Source: Croceicoccus marinus
Lineage (GTDB): Bacteria > Pseudomonadota > Alphaproteobacteria > Sphingomonadales > Sphingomonadaceae
Length of the DNA stretch: 64,000 nt
Direction: 5' to 3'
Assembly (NCBI RefSeq): GCF_001661675.2
Contig: NZ_CP019603.1
Location: forward strand, 124,001 to 188,000
The position numbers and the translations under genes are program-made. Position 1 is the first letter of the stretch, and every line of letters begins with the position of its first letter. Under the pieces are notes generated by a model that did not search any database, was not told where the DNA came from, and saw nothing but the letters and a program-made list of their open reading frames with translations. Of this stretch, positions 54,295 through 63,101 are shown one piece after another.

Positions 54295-56388
54295 TCAGCG
54301 CACGATAATTCTCGCAGATGCCAGATTTTCGATCTGGCGCCGAGCGTTTGGATTGCCTTCCCGGTTAAGCCGCACGCGGGCGGTTACGAAATAGGTACCA
54401 GGCTGATCGAAACGGCAGGAAATGGTTTCGCTCAAGGCGGTCTTGCCAGGTTCGACCTTGCTTTCACGATCGAACGTGCCGCTTGGGTTTGTTGCCCAAT
54501 GCAATTGCGTAAAGGTTCCGGCCTGTGGCGGTGCCTCCGCGTCTACGACGACGGTGACGTCTTCCCCTGCCGATACTTCGGCCAATGGCGCACCATTGGC
54601 CTGCACTCGCACGACGGGCTGCGTTCCTCCGCGCTCCAACGCAGTTTTGGGCAGACTGACTTTGCCGTCTGCAAACGAATAGCTCGTTTCAGGCGGCTCG
54701 ACGCCCTTTTCGACCCAGGCTGCCAGATCGACCAGGCCCTGCTCGATGGAAGGCATATAGTCGATCAGCCAGGTGGTCGTTGCCCGCCGTGCATGGCTGG
54801 GCAGCAGCATGGGGGGAACGTGTTCGGCATTTTCAGTCCACTGAAGGCGGAATTTATCCCGCGCTTTCTCCGGCCCTTGCGCCTGCTCCACCGCCTGTTT
54901 GTAGATGACCCCTTGGGGCGGCCAGAGCGACGCGTCATGCGTGTGGTGGATCCAAAGCAACTTGCCTTCGTACTGACCCGAGTAGGGTACACCCATCAAG
55001 GGAGAGGCCAGCGGCACGCCATGTTGGGGAAAGACCGGTTGACCGTCCACCCGAAGGAAATCGTTCAGCGCGTCATTCGACAAATGGTAGCGATACATGT
55101 AGCAGAACGCGAGAAACGCGTGATTGTCGATGTGCACCAAGTCTCCGGCTTTCGCGCCGCGGAACCGTTCCAGATTGGCTTCGGCCCGTCCGTCGCAAAA
55201 GAACATGTTGCCGACGTTTTGCATGCAATAGAGTTGCCGGCCTGCAATATCTCCGGTTTCGATCCTGACGCCTGCGCCCTGACGGTATCCGCCAGACAGC
55301 CCGTCAACCTCGATCCCGATCGGCAAATCCCACTCTCCAGTGGATGAGGCGCGCATGACCGCCATCGGCTTGGCATCGGCGAATTCGGGTCCCGAGAATT
55401 CCTCACCGATCATGTCTTGTACGGTGATGATGCGCGTGATCCGGGCCTGCGCGTCGATCAGATCATGCTCTATCCATTGGCGCTCGTCATGCCCGATGTA
55501 GCCGGGCTCGCTCCAGAAATTGTGGAAATATTCGGCATCCTCTTCCAGCAGCATCCCGGCGATCGAGGTCCACAGCCAGATTTGCCCCATCGGCTTAGCA
55601 ATCATGAATTCGTCGCCGCGCGGATATCCGAGACGGTAGAGATTGGCGAGTTCCTCTCGTTCGTGGACCGACAGCCCATCGAACGGATTGCCGCTGCCGC
55701 CGGGTTGCATGGCATCGATAACCCGTTCTAGCTTTTCGCCCCGCAGAAGGCGCTGAACATTGAACATCGCTCCGAAGTGAACCGGCTGCTCGCTGCGGAC
55801 CCTTGAATTCGTGCCGTGTGGCTCGACGTTTCCGCCGCCCATGAAGGGCAGGGCGCCATCATAGACGCCGCCGCAATATTCGAGACACAGAGGCGACCGG
55901 CGTCCACCTCCGCTGCCGCCCCAGACATAGCTGTAATCGGGTTCGCGCCCGTAAATCTGTCGGGCAACATACTTGGAGAAGCGGGCGCTTTCCACGCTGG
56001 CGCGATAGCCGTAGAGGCCCGGGTCCACTCCTGCGCGCGGATCGATGTCGTCCCCGATGTGGCCGCTATTCGATTCCACCATATACCCGCCAAGGCCGAC
56101 CATCATTTCAAGTCCGCCAAGCAGTTCGCCCATCGCGCCCGCGAATGCCTCTTCATGCCCGGCATGCGCACCCTCCAGGGGATGATACATGCGTCCGCCC
56201 CATTCTTCCTTGGCGGGGAAATAGAAAGTGAACCTTGTATCGGTATTCTCGAAACCGCCGTGTACGTTGCGATGGGGATAGGGCTTCTCGCGATATTCGT
56301 CGCGATCGATGTAAGGCTGTCCGAAGTAACTATCGCGCACTTCGTAGGACTGCGTATCGAGTTTCTGGTCCAAGACTTGATCGGTCAA
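54295..56388 (-). CDS. Large putative alpha/beta hydrolase with C-terminal PKD-like domain (paralogue)
   Basis: 697 residues. Start TTG 56388 is supported by AGGAGG 6 bases upstream; the frame stays open to 56445 without a better start. It parallels the 52110 protein nearly end to end: HRNVHGGFENTDTRFTFYFP, VESNSGHIGDDIDPRAGVDP, VWGGSGGGRRSPLC (nucleophile Ser), HHTHDASLWPPQG and WTENAEHVPP. The C-terminal sandwich is more diverged (FTQLHWATNPSGTF, QPGTYFVTARVRL). No signal peptide, so action in the cytoplasm is inferred. Tail-to-tail duplication suggests substrate specialisation. Confidence 0.78.
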   Translation of the reverse strand: MTDQVLDQKLDTQSYEVRDSYFGQPYIDRDEYREKPYPHRNVHGGFENTDTRFTFYFPAKEEWGGRMYHPLEGAHAGHEEAFAGAMGELLGGLEMMVGLGGYMVESNSGHIGDDIDPRAGVDPGLYGYRASVESARFSKYVARQIYGREPDYSYVWGGSGGGRRSPLCLEYCGGVYDGALPFMGGGNVEPHGTNSRVRSEQPVHFGAMFNVQRLLRGEKLERVIDAMQPGGSGNPFDGLSVHEREELANLYRLGYPRGDEFMIAKPMGQIWLWTSIAGMLLEEDAEYFHNFWSEPGYIGHDERQWIEHDLIDAQARITRIITVQDMIGEEFSGPEFADAKPMAVMRASSTGEWDLPIGIEVDGLSGGYRQGAGVRIETGDIAGRQLYCMQNVGNMFFCDGRAEANLERFRGAKAGDLVHIDNHAFLAFCYMYRYHLSNDALNDFLRVDGQPVFPQHGVPLASPLMGVPYSGQYEGKLLWIHHTHDASLWPPQGVIYKQAVEQAQGPEKARDKFRLQWTENAEHVPPMLLPSHARRATTTWLIDYMPSIEQGLVDLAAWVEKGVEPPETSYSFADGKVSLPKTALERGGTQPVVRVQANGAPLAEVSAGEDVTVVVDAEAPPQAGTFTQLHWATNPSGTFDRESKVEPGKTALSETISCRFDQPGTYFVTARVRLNREGNPNARRQIENLASARIIVR

Positions 56389-56622
56389 AGCATCCTCCTG
56401 ATCATGAGCGCGCCTATGGCTGGTCGCGCCAATGCCCCGCCGCACCGGAGCCGGTTTCGGGTCGGGAGTGTGATGACCGTGCGTTGCACGGGAATAAAGT
56501 ATGCCTAATCGGCGCAGGCGGTGCGTCTCACGTCAACCTGATGTATTGTGCAGGATCAACGGAGGAGCGGCTGCCTACCGGAACGTCCGGCGAAGATGGC
56601 TGATCGGTCATTGCCACTTGGG

Positions 56623-57459
56623 TTAACCGCCTGCCGCGTTAGCACGGCTTTCGGGCCCGTCCATGAAAAGGCTTGAGCGGAAGAACTCGATGATCTCGTC
56701 TCGTGCAGTCACAGTAGGCTGATCGGCCTCATCAATCAGGTGCAAGGTTACAACGCTGTGCGGCGTTTTGAGAGGGGCTTCCGGGTTTGCTGCGCTGTCA
56801 GGCAATACGGTGCCGACGAAGCGATCGCCCAGCGCCTTCTCATAGGCTGCGAAGCGTTGTGCCGGGCAGAACGTGTCACCCTCGAAACGATAGGCGCGGA
56901 CCGTAAGGTCTTCGGTCTCCATGCGTTTCTTCACCTTCGCGAGATCCTCGGGAGATATGTGCAGGCCCGAACCATTGTGCATCGGCATCGAAGGCTGCGA
57001 CAGCACGGGCGCGACCACCGCCTTTTCCAGCATCATGGACAAGGCGAAATTGCCGGTGAAGCACATGCCGATCGCGCCAACGCCTTTTCCGCCGCATTCA
57101 CGGTGCGCTTCGGCAGCCAGCGCGCGCAGCCATTTCGTCACCGGGCTTGAGGAGTTCGAGGCAAAAGCATGGAACTCGCGGCTGATACAGGCGCGCGCCA
57201 CGGTCAGCATGGCCTGACCGGCGCCGGGCATCTCACCGTCGCGTCCGAACAAGGAGGGCATGTACACCGTCAGCCCCGCATCGCGGACCCAGCGGGCGAA
57301 ACGCGCCACATAGGGTGTGATCCCGGGAATTTCGGACATCACGATTACGGCGGGACCGCTTCCGGCCACATAGACGGTCTTGGTCTTTCCCAGGAGCGTC
57401 ACTTTGCGCTTTTCGAAATCGTCTAGCGGGTCCCGTATCTCGGGATCGAATTCTCGCAT
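56623..57459 (-). CDS. Dienelactone hydrolase family protein
   Basis: 278 residues. VGAIGMCFTGNFALSMM gives nucleophile Cys133 in the GxCxG context of dienelactone hydrolases; MSEIPGITPYV carries the conserved Glu, YRFEGDTFCPAQRF the Asp region and KTPHSVVTLH the His. It opens a lactone ring, as in ring-cleavage pathways. GGGAGGG precedes ATG 57459. It follows an MFS gene by 25 bases on the same strand. Confidence 0.9.
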   Translation of the reverse strand: MREFDPEIRDPLDDFEKRKVTLLGKTKTVYVAGSGPAVIVMSEIPGITPYVARFARWVRDAGLTVYMPSLFGRDGEMPGAGQAMLTVARACISREFHAFASNSSSPVTKWLRALAAEAHRECGGKGVGAIGMCFTGNFALSMMLEKAVVAPVLSQPSMPMHNGSGLHISPEDLAKVKKRMETEDLTVRAYRFEGDTFCPAQRFAAYEKALGDRFVGTVLPDSAANPEAPLKTPHSVVTLHLIDEADQPTVTARDEIIEFFRSSLFMDGPESRANAAGG

Positions 57460-57484
57460 GTTTCCCTCCCTTTAGTAGAATCTG

Positions 57485-58804
57485 CTAATCGGCGGCAGCC
57501 AGTTCCGTGCCCTGTTGTCCGATCCGGATGGACCGCGTAGCCAGCAGAAGGTGCAATCCCCCCCAGGCCACGAAGATCATCGCAAAGCCGATGCCCCAGG
57601 CGACGCCTCTCGTCCCGCCAACTGCTTCACTTACGGCGCCGATCAGATAGGTGCCGGCGCCCACCCCGATAAGGTTGGCCCCCAATTGCACCAGCGATAC
57701 GGCTAGGCCGCGCAGGCGCGGTCCCGCCTGGTGGACGATCACGGAATAGACCGGCCCGTTATAGGAAGCGCTGAAGAAGCCACACATCAGCATGGCTGCG
57801 ATAACCTGCCCGAGATTGTCGAAATATACCGTCCCAAGCCCCGTCAATGCAGTGGCAAAGGGGATCATCGCCCCGAACAGTGCGGTCCGAACAGGATTGA
57901 AACCGCCCCTGCGCCGGTTCAGCAGATCCACCGCCCATCCAGCGGCAAGGCCGCCCGCCGAGCCAAGTACCCCATATGATATGGCGATGAGAAGTCCCGC
58001 ATCGGCAATCGGCATGCCATGCACACGAATGAGAAATGTCGTCAGCCATGTACTCATCCCATAGATGCCGGTGGCGATCAGAATGATTGCGAAGATGCAA
58101 TGGGCAAGTCCGGGCCGCGCCAGCAATTCGGCGATGCGGGAACGCAGACCGGTCTTCGTCGCAAGTTTGTTGCTGGCCGGATATTCGCTGGCGTCCATGC
58201 CCCCACGCACCGGTTCGCGCACGCCGAACAGCAAGACCGGCGCTAGCAGGATGCCTGGAATACCCGCCGCAATGAATGCCCAGCGCCACCCGAAATTTTG
58301 CACGATCGCGCCGCCCGCGACGAAGGCTATCGCCAAACCTACACCCGAACTGAGATACCAGATGCCGATTGCCGTAGCGCGGCGGTTCTTGTCGAAATAA
58401 TCGCTGAGAATGGAAATACCGGTCGGCGATCCGGCCGCTTCCGAAATCCCGACCACGGCCCTGCTGGCGAACATCGACCAAAATCCGACCGCAAGACCAC
58501 AGAACGCGGTCGAGGCGCTCCAGACGGTCAACGCGGCAGCCATGATATTGCGCCGATTGAAGCGATCGACCGCGACGCCGAACGGAATCGCGGCCATCGC
58601 AAAGAAAATACCATAAGCAAATCCCGCAAGAACGCCGAGCCGGCCATCGCTCAATCCGAACTCCCGACCCATCGGTTCAAGGATCAGGCCGATGATTGCC
58701 CGGTCGATACCGTGGGTGGTCTGAACCGCCGTCAAAATGGCAAGAACGTACCAGCTATATGCGGGGGAAGGGGTCGCCGACCGAGGTGGCTCTCCGGATT
58801 TCAT
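57485..58804 (-). CDS. MFS transporter, spinster-like
   Basis: 439 residues with about 12 hydrophobic helices. THGIDRAIIGLILEPMGREF in helix 1, FGVAVDRFNRRNIMA after helix 2 and VVGISEAAGSPTGISILSDY in helix 4-5 mark the spinster-like branch. Probably moves the lactone or acid handled by the dienelactone hydrolase downstream. The SnoaL-like gene ends 34 bases upstream, so the three genes look like one operon read from 59195 to 56623. Confidence 0.9.
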   Translation of the reverse strand: MKSGEPPRSATPSPAYSWYVLAILTAVQTTHGIDRAIIGLILEPMGREFGLSDGRLGVLAGFAYGIFFAMAAIPFGVAVDRFNRRNIMAAALTVWSASTAFCGLAVGFWSMFASRAVVGISEAAGSPTGISILSDYFDKNRRATAIGIWYLSSGVGLAIAFVAGGAIVQNFGWRWAFIAAGIPGILLAPVLLFGVREPVRGGMDASEYPASNKLATKTGLRSRIAELLARPGLAHCIFAIILIATGIYGMSTWLTTFLIRVHGMPIADAGLLIAISYGVLGSAGGLAAGWAVDLLNRRRGGFNPVRTALFGAMIPFATALTGLGTVYFDNLGQVIAAMLMCGFFSASYNGPVYSVIVHQAGPRLRGLAVSLVQLGANLIGVGAGTYLIGAVSEAVGGTRGVAWGIGFAMIFVAWGGLHLLLATRSIRIGQQGTELAAAD

Positions 58805-58838
58805 CGAAGTTCGCCTGTCGTTCGCTTTTCTTGGGCAC

Positions 58839-59195
58839 TCACTTCGCGGGATCCCTGTGGAAGTATCTTACGCGCAGAATATCCCCGTCGGCATGATAGG
58901 TTTCGATGCTGGGCAGAACCGTTTGGCCCGTCTCGCCTGCAATGATGTTATGCACCAAGGCCGCAGCTTCGTTGCCATTGACCAGCAAATGCACGAGTTC
59001 GGTTGTGCAGCTTGGGCCGTATGTCTCCCACATCTCCTGGACAGCCGCTTTGCCTTCGATAGGTTCGCTGCCGACATATTCGACCGTGAAGCCGCCAGGA
59101 CCCAAAGCCTCGAATGCAGCTAATACGCCGCCAAGATTATTGGCATTCCACTCGCTGTAGATCGCGCGTATATGCGGTTTCATCTCTCTATTCAT
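58839..59195 (-). CDS. SnoaL/NTF2-like protein
   Basis: 118 residues. IRAIYSEWNANNLGGVLAAF is the NTF2-fold opening helix, GGFTVEYVGSEPIEGKAAVQ the next strand-helix, and YHADGDILRVRYFHRDPAK the closing strand. ATG 59195 is preferred over 59183 because GGAG lies 6 bases upstream. First gene of the operon with the MFS and dienelactone hydrolase. Likely an isomerase, dehydratase or binding protein. Confidence 0.82.
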   Translation of the reverse strand: MNREMKPHIRAIYSEWNANNLGGVLAAFEALGPGGFTVEYVGSEPIEGKAAVQEMWETYGPSCTTELVHLLVNGNEAAALVHNIIAGETGQTVLPSIETYHADGDILRVRYFHRDPAK

Positions 59196-59301
59196 TGGAC
59201 ACTCCACTCCAAACTGCTCAGGCCGGCATTGCGCGCGCCGGTGCATGCGCGGTCGTATTCTTTATTTTCATTCAGGTTGGATGGCGCCGAGCGGCGATGA
59301 A

Positions 59302-59317
59302 CCTTTCTTACGAAAGG
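59302..59317. promoter_or_regulatory. Inverted repeat CCTTTC-TTAC-GAAAGG
   Basis: Perfect 6-bp arms (59302-59307, 59312-59317) around a 4-base centre, in the 198-base gap upstream of the SnoaL-MFS-hydrolase operon and downstream of the TonB receptor at 59394. It could be an operator for the operon or a small hairpin ending the receptor transcript; no T-run follows. Confidence 0.35.
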
Positions 59318-59393
59318 CACGTCACTGCATTCGATTCCTCCGAGAACCTGGGCGGGCGTTGCAAAGGCAACCGTACGTCGACACCAAGCGATG

Positions 59394-61820
59394 CTATTTT
59401 CCGAACGTGACCCGCAGTTCGACACCATACGTGCGGGGCGCGCCATAGAACCCGCTGTTAATACCCAGTGCGTTCGATCCGACGTTCGAAGAGGCCAGAT
59501 ATTCCTTGTCGAAGACGTTGCGCATGAAAAATGCCGCATCGATCGAGCTACCGGCAATGCCTTCGACGTCCAGACGGGCGTTTACGAGGTCATAGGCAGG
59601 CAGGATCGCGTCAGAGGAGCTTACCTTGCTGGAGTGGTAGTAGTCTGCCCCCAACTTGAACGTTCCGAACGCGTCCGGAACCGGCAGGGTCCAGTCTACA
59701 CCGGCGGTCACCGTGGTCGTCGGCACAAGGTTGAAGGGCACTTCCGGGGTAGCAAGATAGGCGGCCAGAAATGGCTCGACGGTAAGTGAGCGTGACTTCA
59801 GGTCGAGGAATGTGGCTCCGATATCGAAGGAGAGGGACTGGCTGGGCGCGGCCCGAGCCGACAGGTCGATACCTGCCACACGCGTCTTGCCCGCATTGAC
59901 TAGCAACGTGCCGCCACTGGGGTCGTTAGAAGCATCGCAATCGCCATCGGGCGAAGAGAAGGGGGGATTGCTTCCACCCGGCCCGGTGCCGCATGCGGCG
60001 TTGGTATTCAGGCCGGAAATCGGCACCTGTACGTTGTCGTACCAACCGATAAAGGGTGACGCATTCAGTCGGACACGCAGGTCTCCCGCTTCGAAATCGG
60101 AACGAACGCCCGCTTCGAGGTCAGTAACTTTTTCCGGCGCAAATGACTGGTAAGGCGTAAGGAGCCCCGCAAGCGTAGGGGTATTGATGCCGCCTGCGCG
60201 GTAACCGCGGCGGGTGACTACATAAACAAATAGATCCGGGTCGATCTGCCAATCCAGACCCAGCGTCCACGTCGGTGCCTTGGACGAGGTCTCGTTGATG
60301 CTTGAATTGACGATATCGCTCGTTCCTGCACGGCATTCCGCCGGAGAGACTTCCGGTTGGTTCGTGGTGCCGCCGCCGACGCACGCCTCGATGTCGTCCC
60401 AAGTGTACCGGAACCCCGCATTGAGACGAAGCCCATCTGTCATGCCATCCAGCGACAGGCCGAGATTGGCGAAGAGCGCCTTGCTCTCTTCTGTATAGAA
60501 GCTGTAGTTGAATGGCGCGTCCGTAATTCCTGGCAGGATAAACACGGGAATATAGGTTCCGCTCGGCCCGACCGGCTTGCTTTTTAGATAGAATCCACCA
60601 ACCAGCCAGTCCAACCGGTCATCGATCAGCTTGCCCTTGAACTGCACCTCGTTGGAGAACTGTTCGACGTCAGACGTTTGTCGGCCCCCGACCACGGTAA
60701 CGGGAAGTCCGGCCGGAATTGCGCCTGACCCGTCCGAAATAAGGGTCGGCAGTCCATCGACACTGGAGAAATAGTCGACATCGGTACTGCGGTACCCGAA
60801 GATGTTCACGAAACTTACGTCAGGTCCAAATTCGACTTCCGTCCGGTTGGTCACGCCGATCCGCTTTACGCGTTCGAAGGCATCGACATCCGAATTGATA
60901 ACCCGCGGCCCGCGAGCCTCTTGCAGAGCCAGCTGCTCTTGTGCGGCCGCCAGTGTACCAGTGGCGGTCAGCGCGTTGGGTCCATCCAGTACGTTGTAGA
61001 GCACCGACGCGCCGCCGGTGGAACGGTTGCGGTAGTAATCGAAAATCGTAGTGTTGCTGAATCCGTCAAAAGGTTCGAGCAGGAGGGACGCGCGGAATGC
61101 GCGCGAGTTTAAATCGTCGGCATCGTCGCCGATGCCGATGTTCTTCGTCCACCCGTCACGCTTCTGGTACTGCCCCGCCACGCGCAACGCGGCGATGTCG
61201 GCGACCACCGGAATGTTCAGAGCGCCTTCCAGGATGCGCGAATCGTAGTTACCGTAAGTCGCGGTCACGTAGCCGCCGATGTCGTAATTCGGAGCTGTCG
61301 GGTAATAGAGGATCGCGCCGCCGGTAGTATTACGGCCGAACAAGGTGCCCTGAGGGCCCTTCAGCACCTGCACCGACGAAAGGTCGTAAGTCGGGATGCT
61401 GGACCCAAGCGTTGGCGCGGGCACCTCGGCGAAATAGCTGATTACCCCCGGCGCGCTGTTCCCCGCGAGCGCCTTTGATTGGCCGCGGATCGAAAAGTTG
61501 GTGTTTTCGCGCCCTCCCGAACCGGCAAGAAATATGCCAGGGGTTTTGACCAGCAGATCCTGTGTGTCGCGGATCGTGGCGCTGCGCAGGGTATCGGCAT
61601 TAAATGCCGTGACTGACACGGGTACCGACTGGATGTCCTCTTCAGTACGGCGAGCGGTAACGACGATCTCATCCCCGTACCCGAATACTTTGGCAGAACT
61701 GTCGTCGTCCCTTGCCTGATCGTCCACCGTCGCGTCTTGCGCGAAAGCCCCTTGGGCGGCGATAGTGGTCGAAAGCAGAACGGAAACGACAGTGCGAGTG
61801 GATAGGGTCCTGATGCGCAT
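59394..61820 (-). CDS. TonB-dependent outer-membrane receptor
   Basis: 808 residues. The signal peptide runs to about FAQD (residue 29). DEIVVTARRTEEDIQSVPVS begins the plug, VLKGPQGTLFGRNTTGGAI is its core, and the barrel ends YGVELRVTFGK, one residue past the usual terminal aromatic. Ribosome site GGGAGG lies 5 bases before the ATG. It is more like the receptors at 42016 and 48678 than siderophore receptors, which suggests import of an organic substrate. Confidence 0.95.
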   Translation of the reverse strand: MRIRTLSTRTVVSVLLSTTIAAQGAFAQDATVDDQARDDDSSAKVFGYGDEIVVTARRTEEDIQSVPVSVTAFNADTLRSATIRDTQDLLVKTPGIFLAGSGGRENTNFSIRGQSKALAGNSAPGVISYFAEVPAPTLGSSIPTYDLSSVQVLKGPQGTLFGRNTTGGAILYYPTAPNYDIGGYVTATYGNYDSRILEGALNIPVVADIAALRVAGQYQKRDGWTKNIGIGDDADDLNSRAFRASLLLEPFDGFSNTTIFDYYRNRSTGGASVLYNVLDGPNALTATGTLAAAQEQLALQEARGPRVINSDVDAFERVKRIGVTNRTEVEFGPDVSFVNIFGYRSTDVDYFSSVDGLPTLISDGSGAIPAGLPVTVVGGRQTSDVEQFSNEVQFKGKLIDDRLDWLVGGFYLKSKPVGPSGTYIPVFILPGITDAPFNYSFYTEESKALFANLGLSLDGMTDGLRLNAGFRYTWDDIEACVGGGTTNQPEVSPAECRAGTSDIVNSSINETSSKAPTWTLGLDWQIDPDLFVYVVTRRGYRAGGINTPTLAGLLTPYQSFAPEKVTDLEAGVRSDFEAGDLRVRLNASPFIGWYDNVQVPISGLNTNAACGTGPGGSNPPFSSPDGDCDASNDPSGGTLLVNAGKTRVAGIDLSARAAPSQSLSFDIGATFLDLKSRSLTVEPFLAAYLATPEVPFNLVPTTTVTAGVDWTLPVPDAFGTFKLGADYYHSSKVSSSDAILPAYDLVNARLDVEGIAGSSIDAAFFMRNVFDKEYLASSNVGSNALGINSGFYGAPRTYGVELRVTFGK

Positions 61821-62144
61821 CCATACCTCCCTTTGGCGGTCGCTATCGCCGCCTTGGGCTTGATGTGCACGGGGCGGCTACCATTCTGACCTATCGAGGG
61901 GAGGGGTTGTCCGGCGCGATCAATCGGCGCCATCATCGTCGAAATTGTAGACAGTTACGTCGGGAAGGGCGCGGATCGCCTGGTACGTCAGGCGCTCTGG
62001 AGCTACAGCACCTGTAGCGTCTATTGGAATGTTCTAGCGGGCAGCGTCTCGCGCAGCTTGGGCGTATCGGCGATCCGAAAAAGGAGAGCCAGCACATCGA
62101 CACCGTGGGGCTTCAATTCGGCCCAGGCATGGGGTTATTCCTGT
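61821..62144 (-). pseudogene. SDR C-terminal remnant within receptor upstream region
   Basis: 324 bases without an intact gene. On the minus strand, starting just after the stop of the reductase gene, HAWAELKPHGVDVLALLFRI then ADTPKLRETLPA resembles the helix after the SDR active site (compare SLWAEYHERGIDVIGIAAPI in the SDR at 3025). After a stop and a shift it continues PERLTYQAIRALPDVTVYNF to a stop at 61920. The remaining 100 bases should hold the TonB receptor promoter. The N-terminal SDR part is absent. Confidence 0.6.
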
Positions 62145-63101
62145 TTATTGGGCGATGGAATTGCTGTGCGAACGGGAGGCTTGGTCCACATGCAGCACCA
62201 CCTTGCCGTGAGAACTGTCACTCAGCAGCGCCCAGGCTTCGGCAATGCGTTCGAGTGGGAATGACCGAATTGACACCGAAAGCTTTCCTTCTCGATGCCA
62301 TGCAATCAAACGGTCGAAAGCGGCGCGGCGCTCGGCGACCGGTCTCTGCCCGGTGCCAATGCCGTGAACCGACTTGCCGACCAGTTCGGCCAGCGAGACG
62401 GTGAGGTGCATGCCGGCTCCGACGCCGATGCTCATCATGCGCCCTCCCGCCGCCATCGCGCGCACCGCCGCTTGGGCGGGAGCGCCGAATACGCAGTCGA
62501 GAACAATTTCAAATGGACCGGCAACGCTCAGTGCGGCGTCGTCATTTCCGGTTCCTATTTGGACGACCGCGTCGGCGATACCGCGGTCGATCAGGATGGA
62601 CAGCGCATCGGCGCTACGTCCCGCGCCCACAACTCGCCCTGCACCCAGTTGCCTCGCCACTTGCAATGCGATCTGGCCAAGCGGGCCGGTTGCGCCCAGC
62701 ACCAGTACGGTTTCCCCTGGCTTCACCTTGGCCTCTTGGAGGGGGATCAGCGCGCCGGTTCCCGATATGGCTAGCGAAATAGCCTGCTCTGCTTGGACAT
62801 CTTCGGGCAAGGGCCAGATTTCCTCGTCAGCTACTGCAGTCCACTCGCAGGCCGAGCCATAGCCCGCGATCGAGTGCCCGAAATAAACGCGCCGACCGTC
62901 CTCAAGTAAGCCGACTCCTTCACCTCCGATAACATAGGGGGGACTGGGCGGATTATAGACGCCCTTCGACCGCATGATGTCGGTCGGCTGTAACCCGGCC
63001 GCAAGAACGCGCACAATCGAGGTGCCCGGCTGTGCGGGGGGAGCCGGAAACTCCCTGATTACCGGATCGCCGCCCAATTCACTGATGATCGCTGCCAGCA
63101 T
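62145..63101 (-). CDS. Medium-chain (quinone-type) oxidoreductase
   Basis: 318 residues. VLAAGLQPTDIMRSKGVY and GGEGVGLLEDGRRVYF form the catalytic-domain start of zeta-crystallin-like reductases. VLVLGATGPLGQIALQVARQ is the NADP-binding loop. No structural-zinc Cys set. It should reduce an alpha,beta-unsaturated carbonyl or quinone. Its ATG overlaps the stop of the phosphotransferase gene by one base (TCAT), so the two are coupled. Confidence 0.9.
   Translation of the reverse strand: MLAAIISELGGDPVIREFPAPPAQPGTSIVRVLAAGLQPTDIMRSKGVYNPPSPPYVIGGEGVGLLEDGRRVYFGHSIAGYGSACEWTAVADEEIWPLPEDVQAEQAISLAISGTGALIPLQEAKVKPGETVLVLGATGPLGQIALQVARQLGAGRVVGAGRSADALSILIDRGIADAVVQIGTGNDDAALSVAGPFEIVLDCVFGAPAQAAVRAMAAGGRMMSIGVGAGMHLTVSLAELVGKSVHGIGTGQRPVAERRAAFDRLIAWHREGKLSVSIRSFPLERIAEAWALLSDSSHGKVVLHVDQASRSHSNSIAQ

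Noticed and set aside
54259-55347. 362-codon plus-strand open frame
   Set aside because: It is antisense to the conserved hydrolase at 54295-56388 and shows no protein family features.
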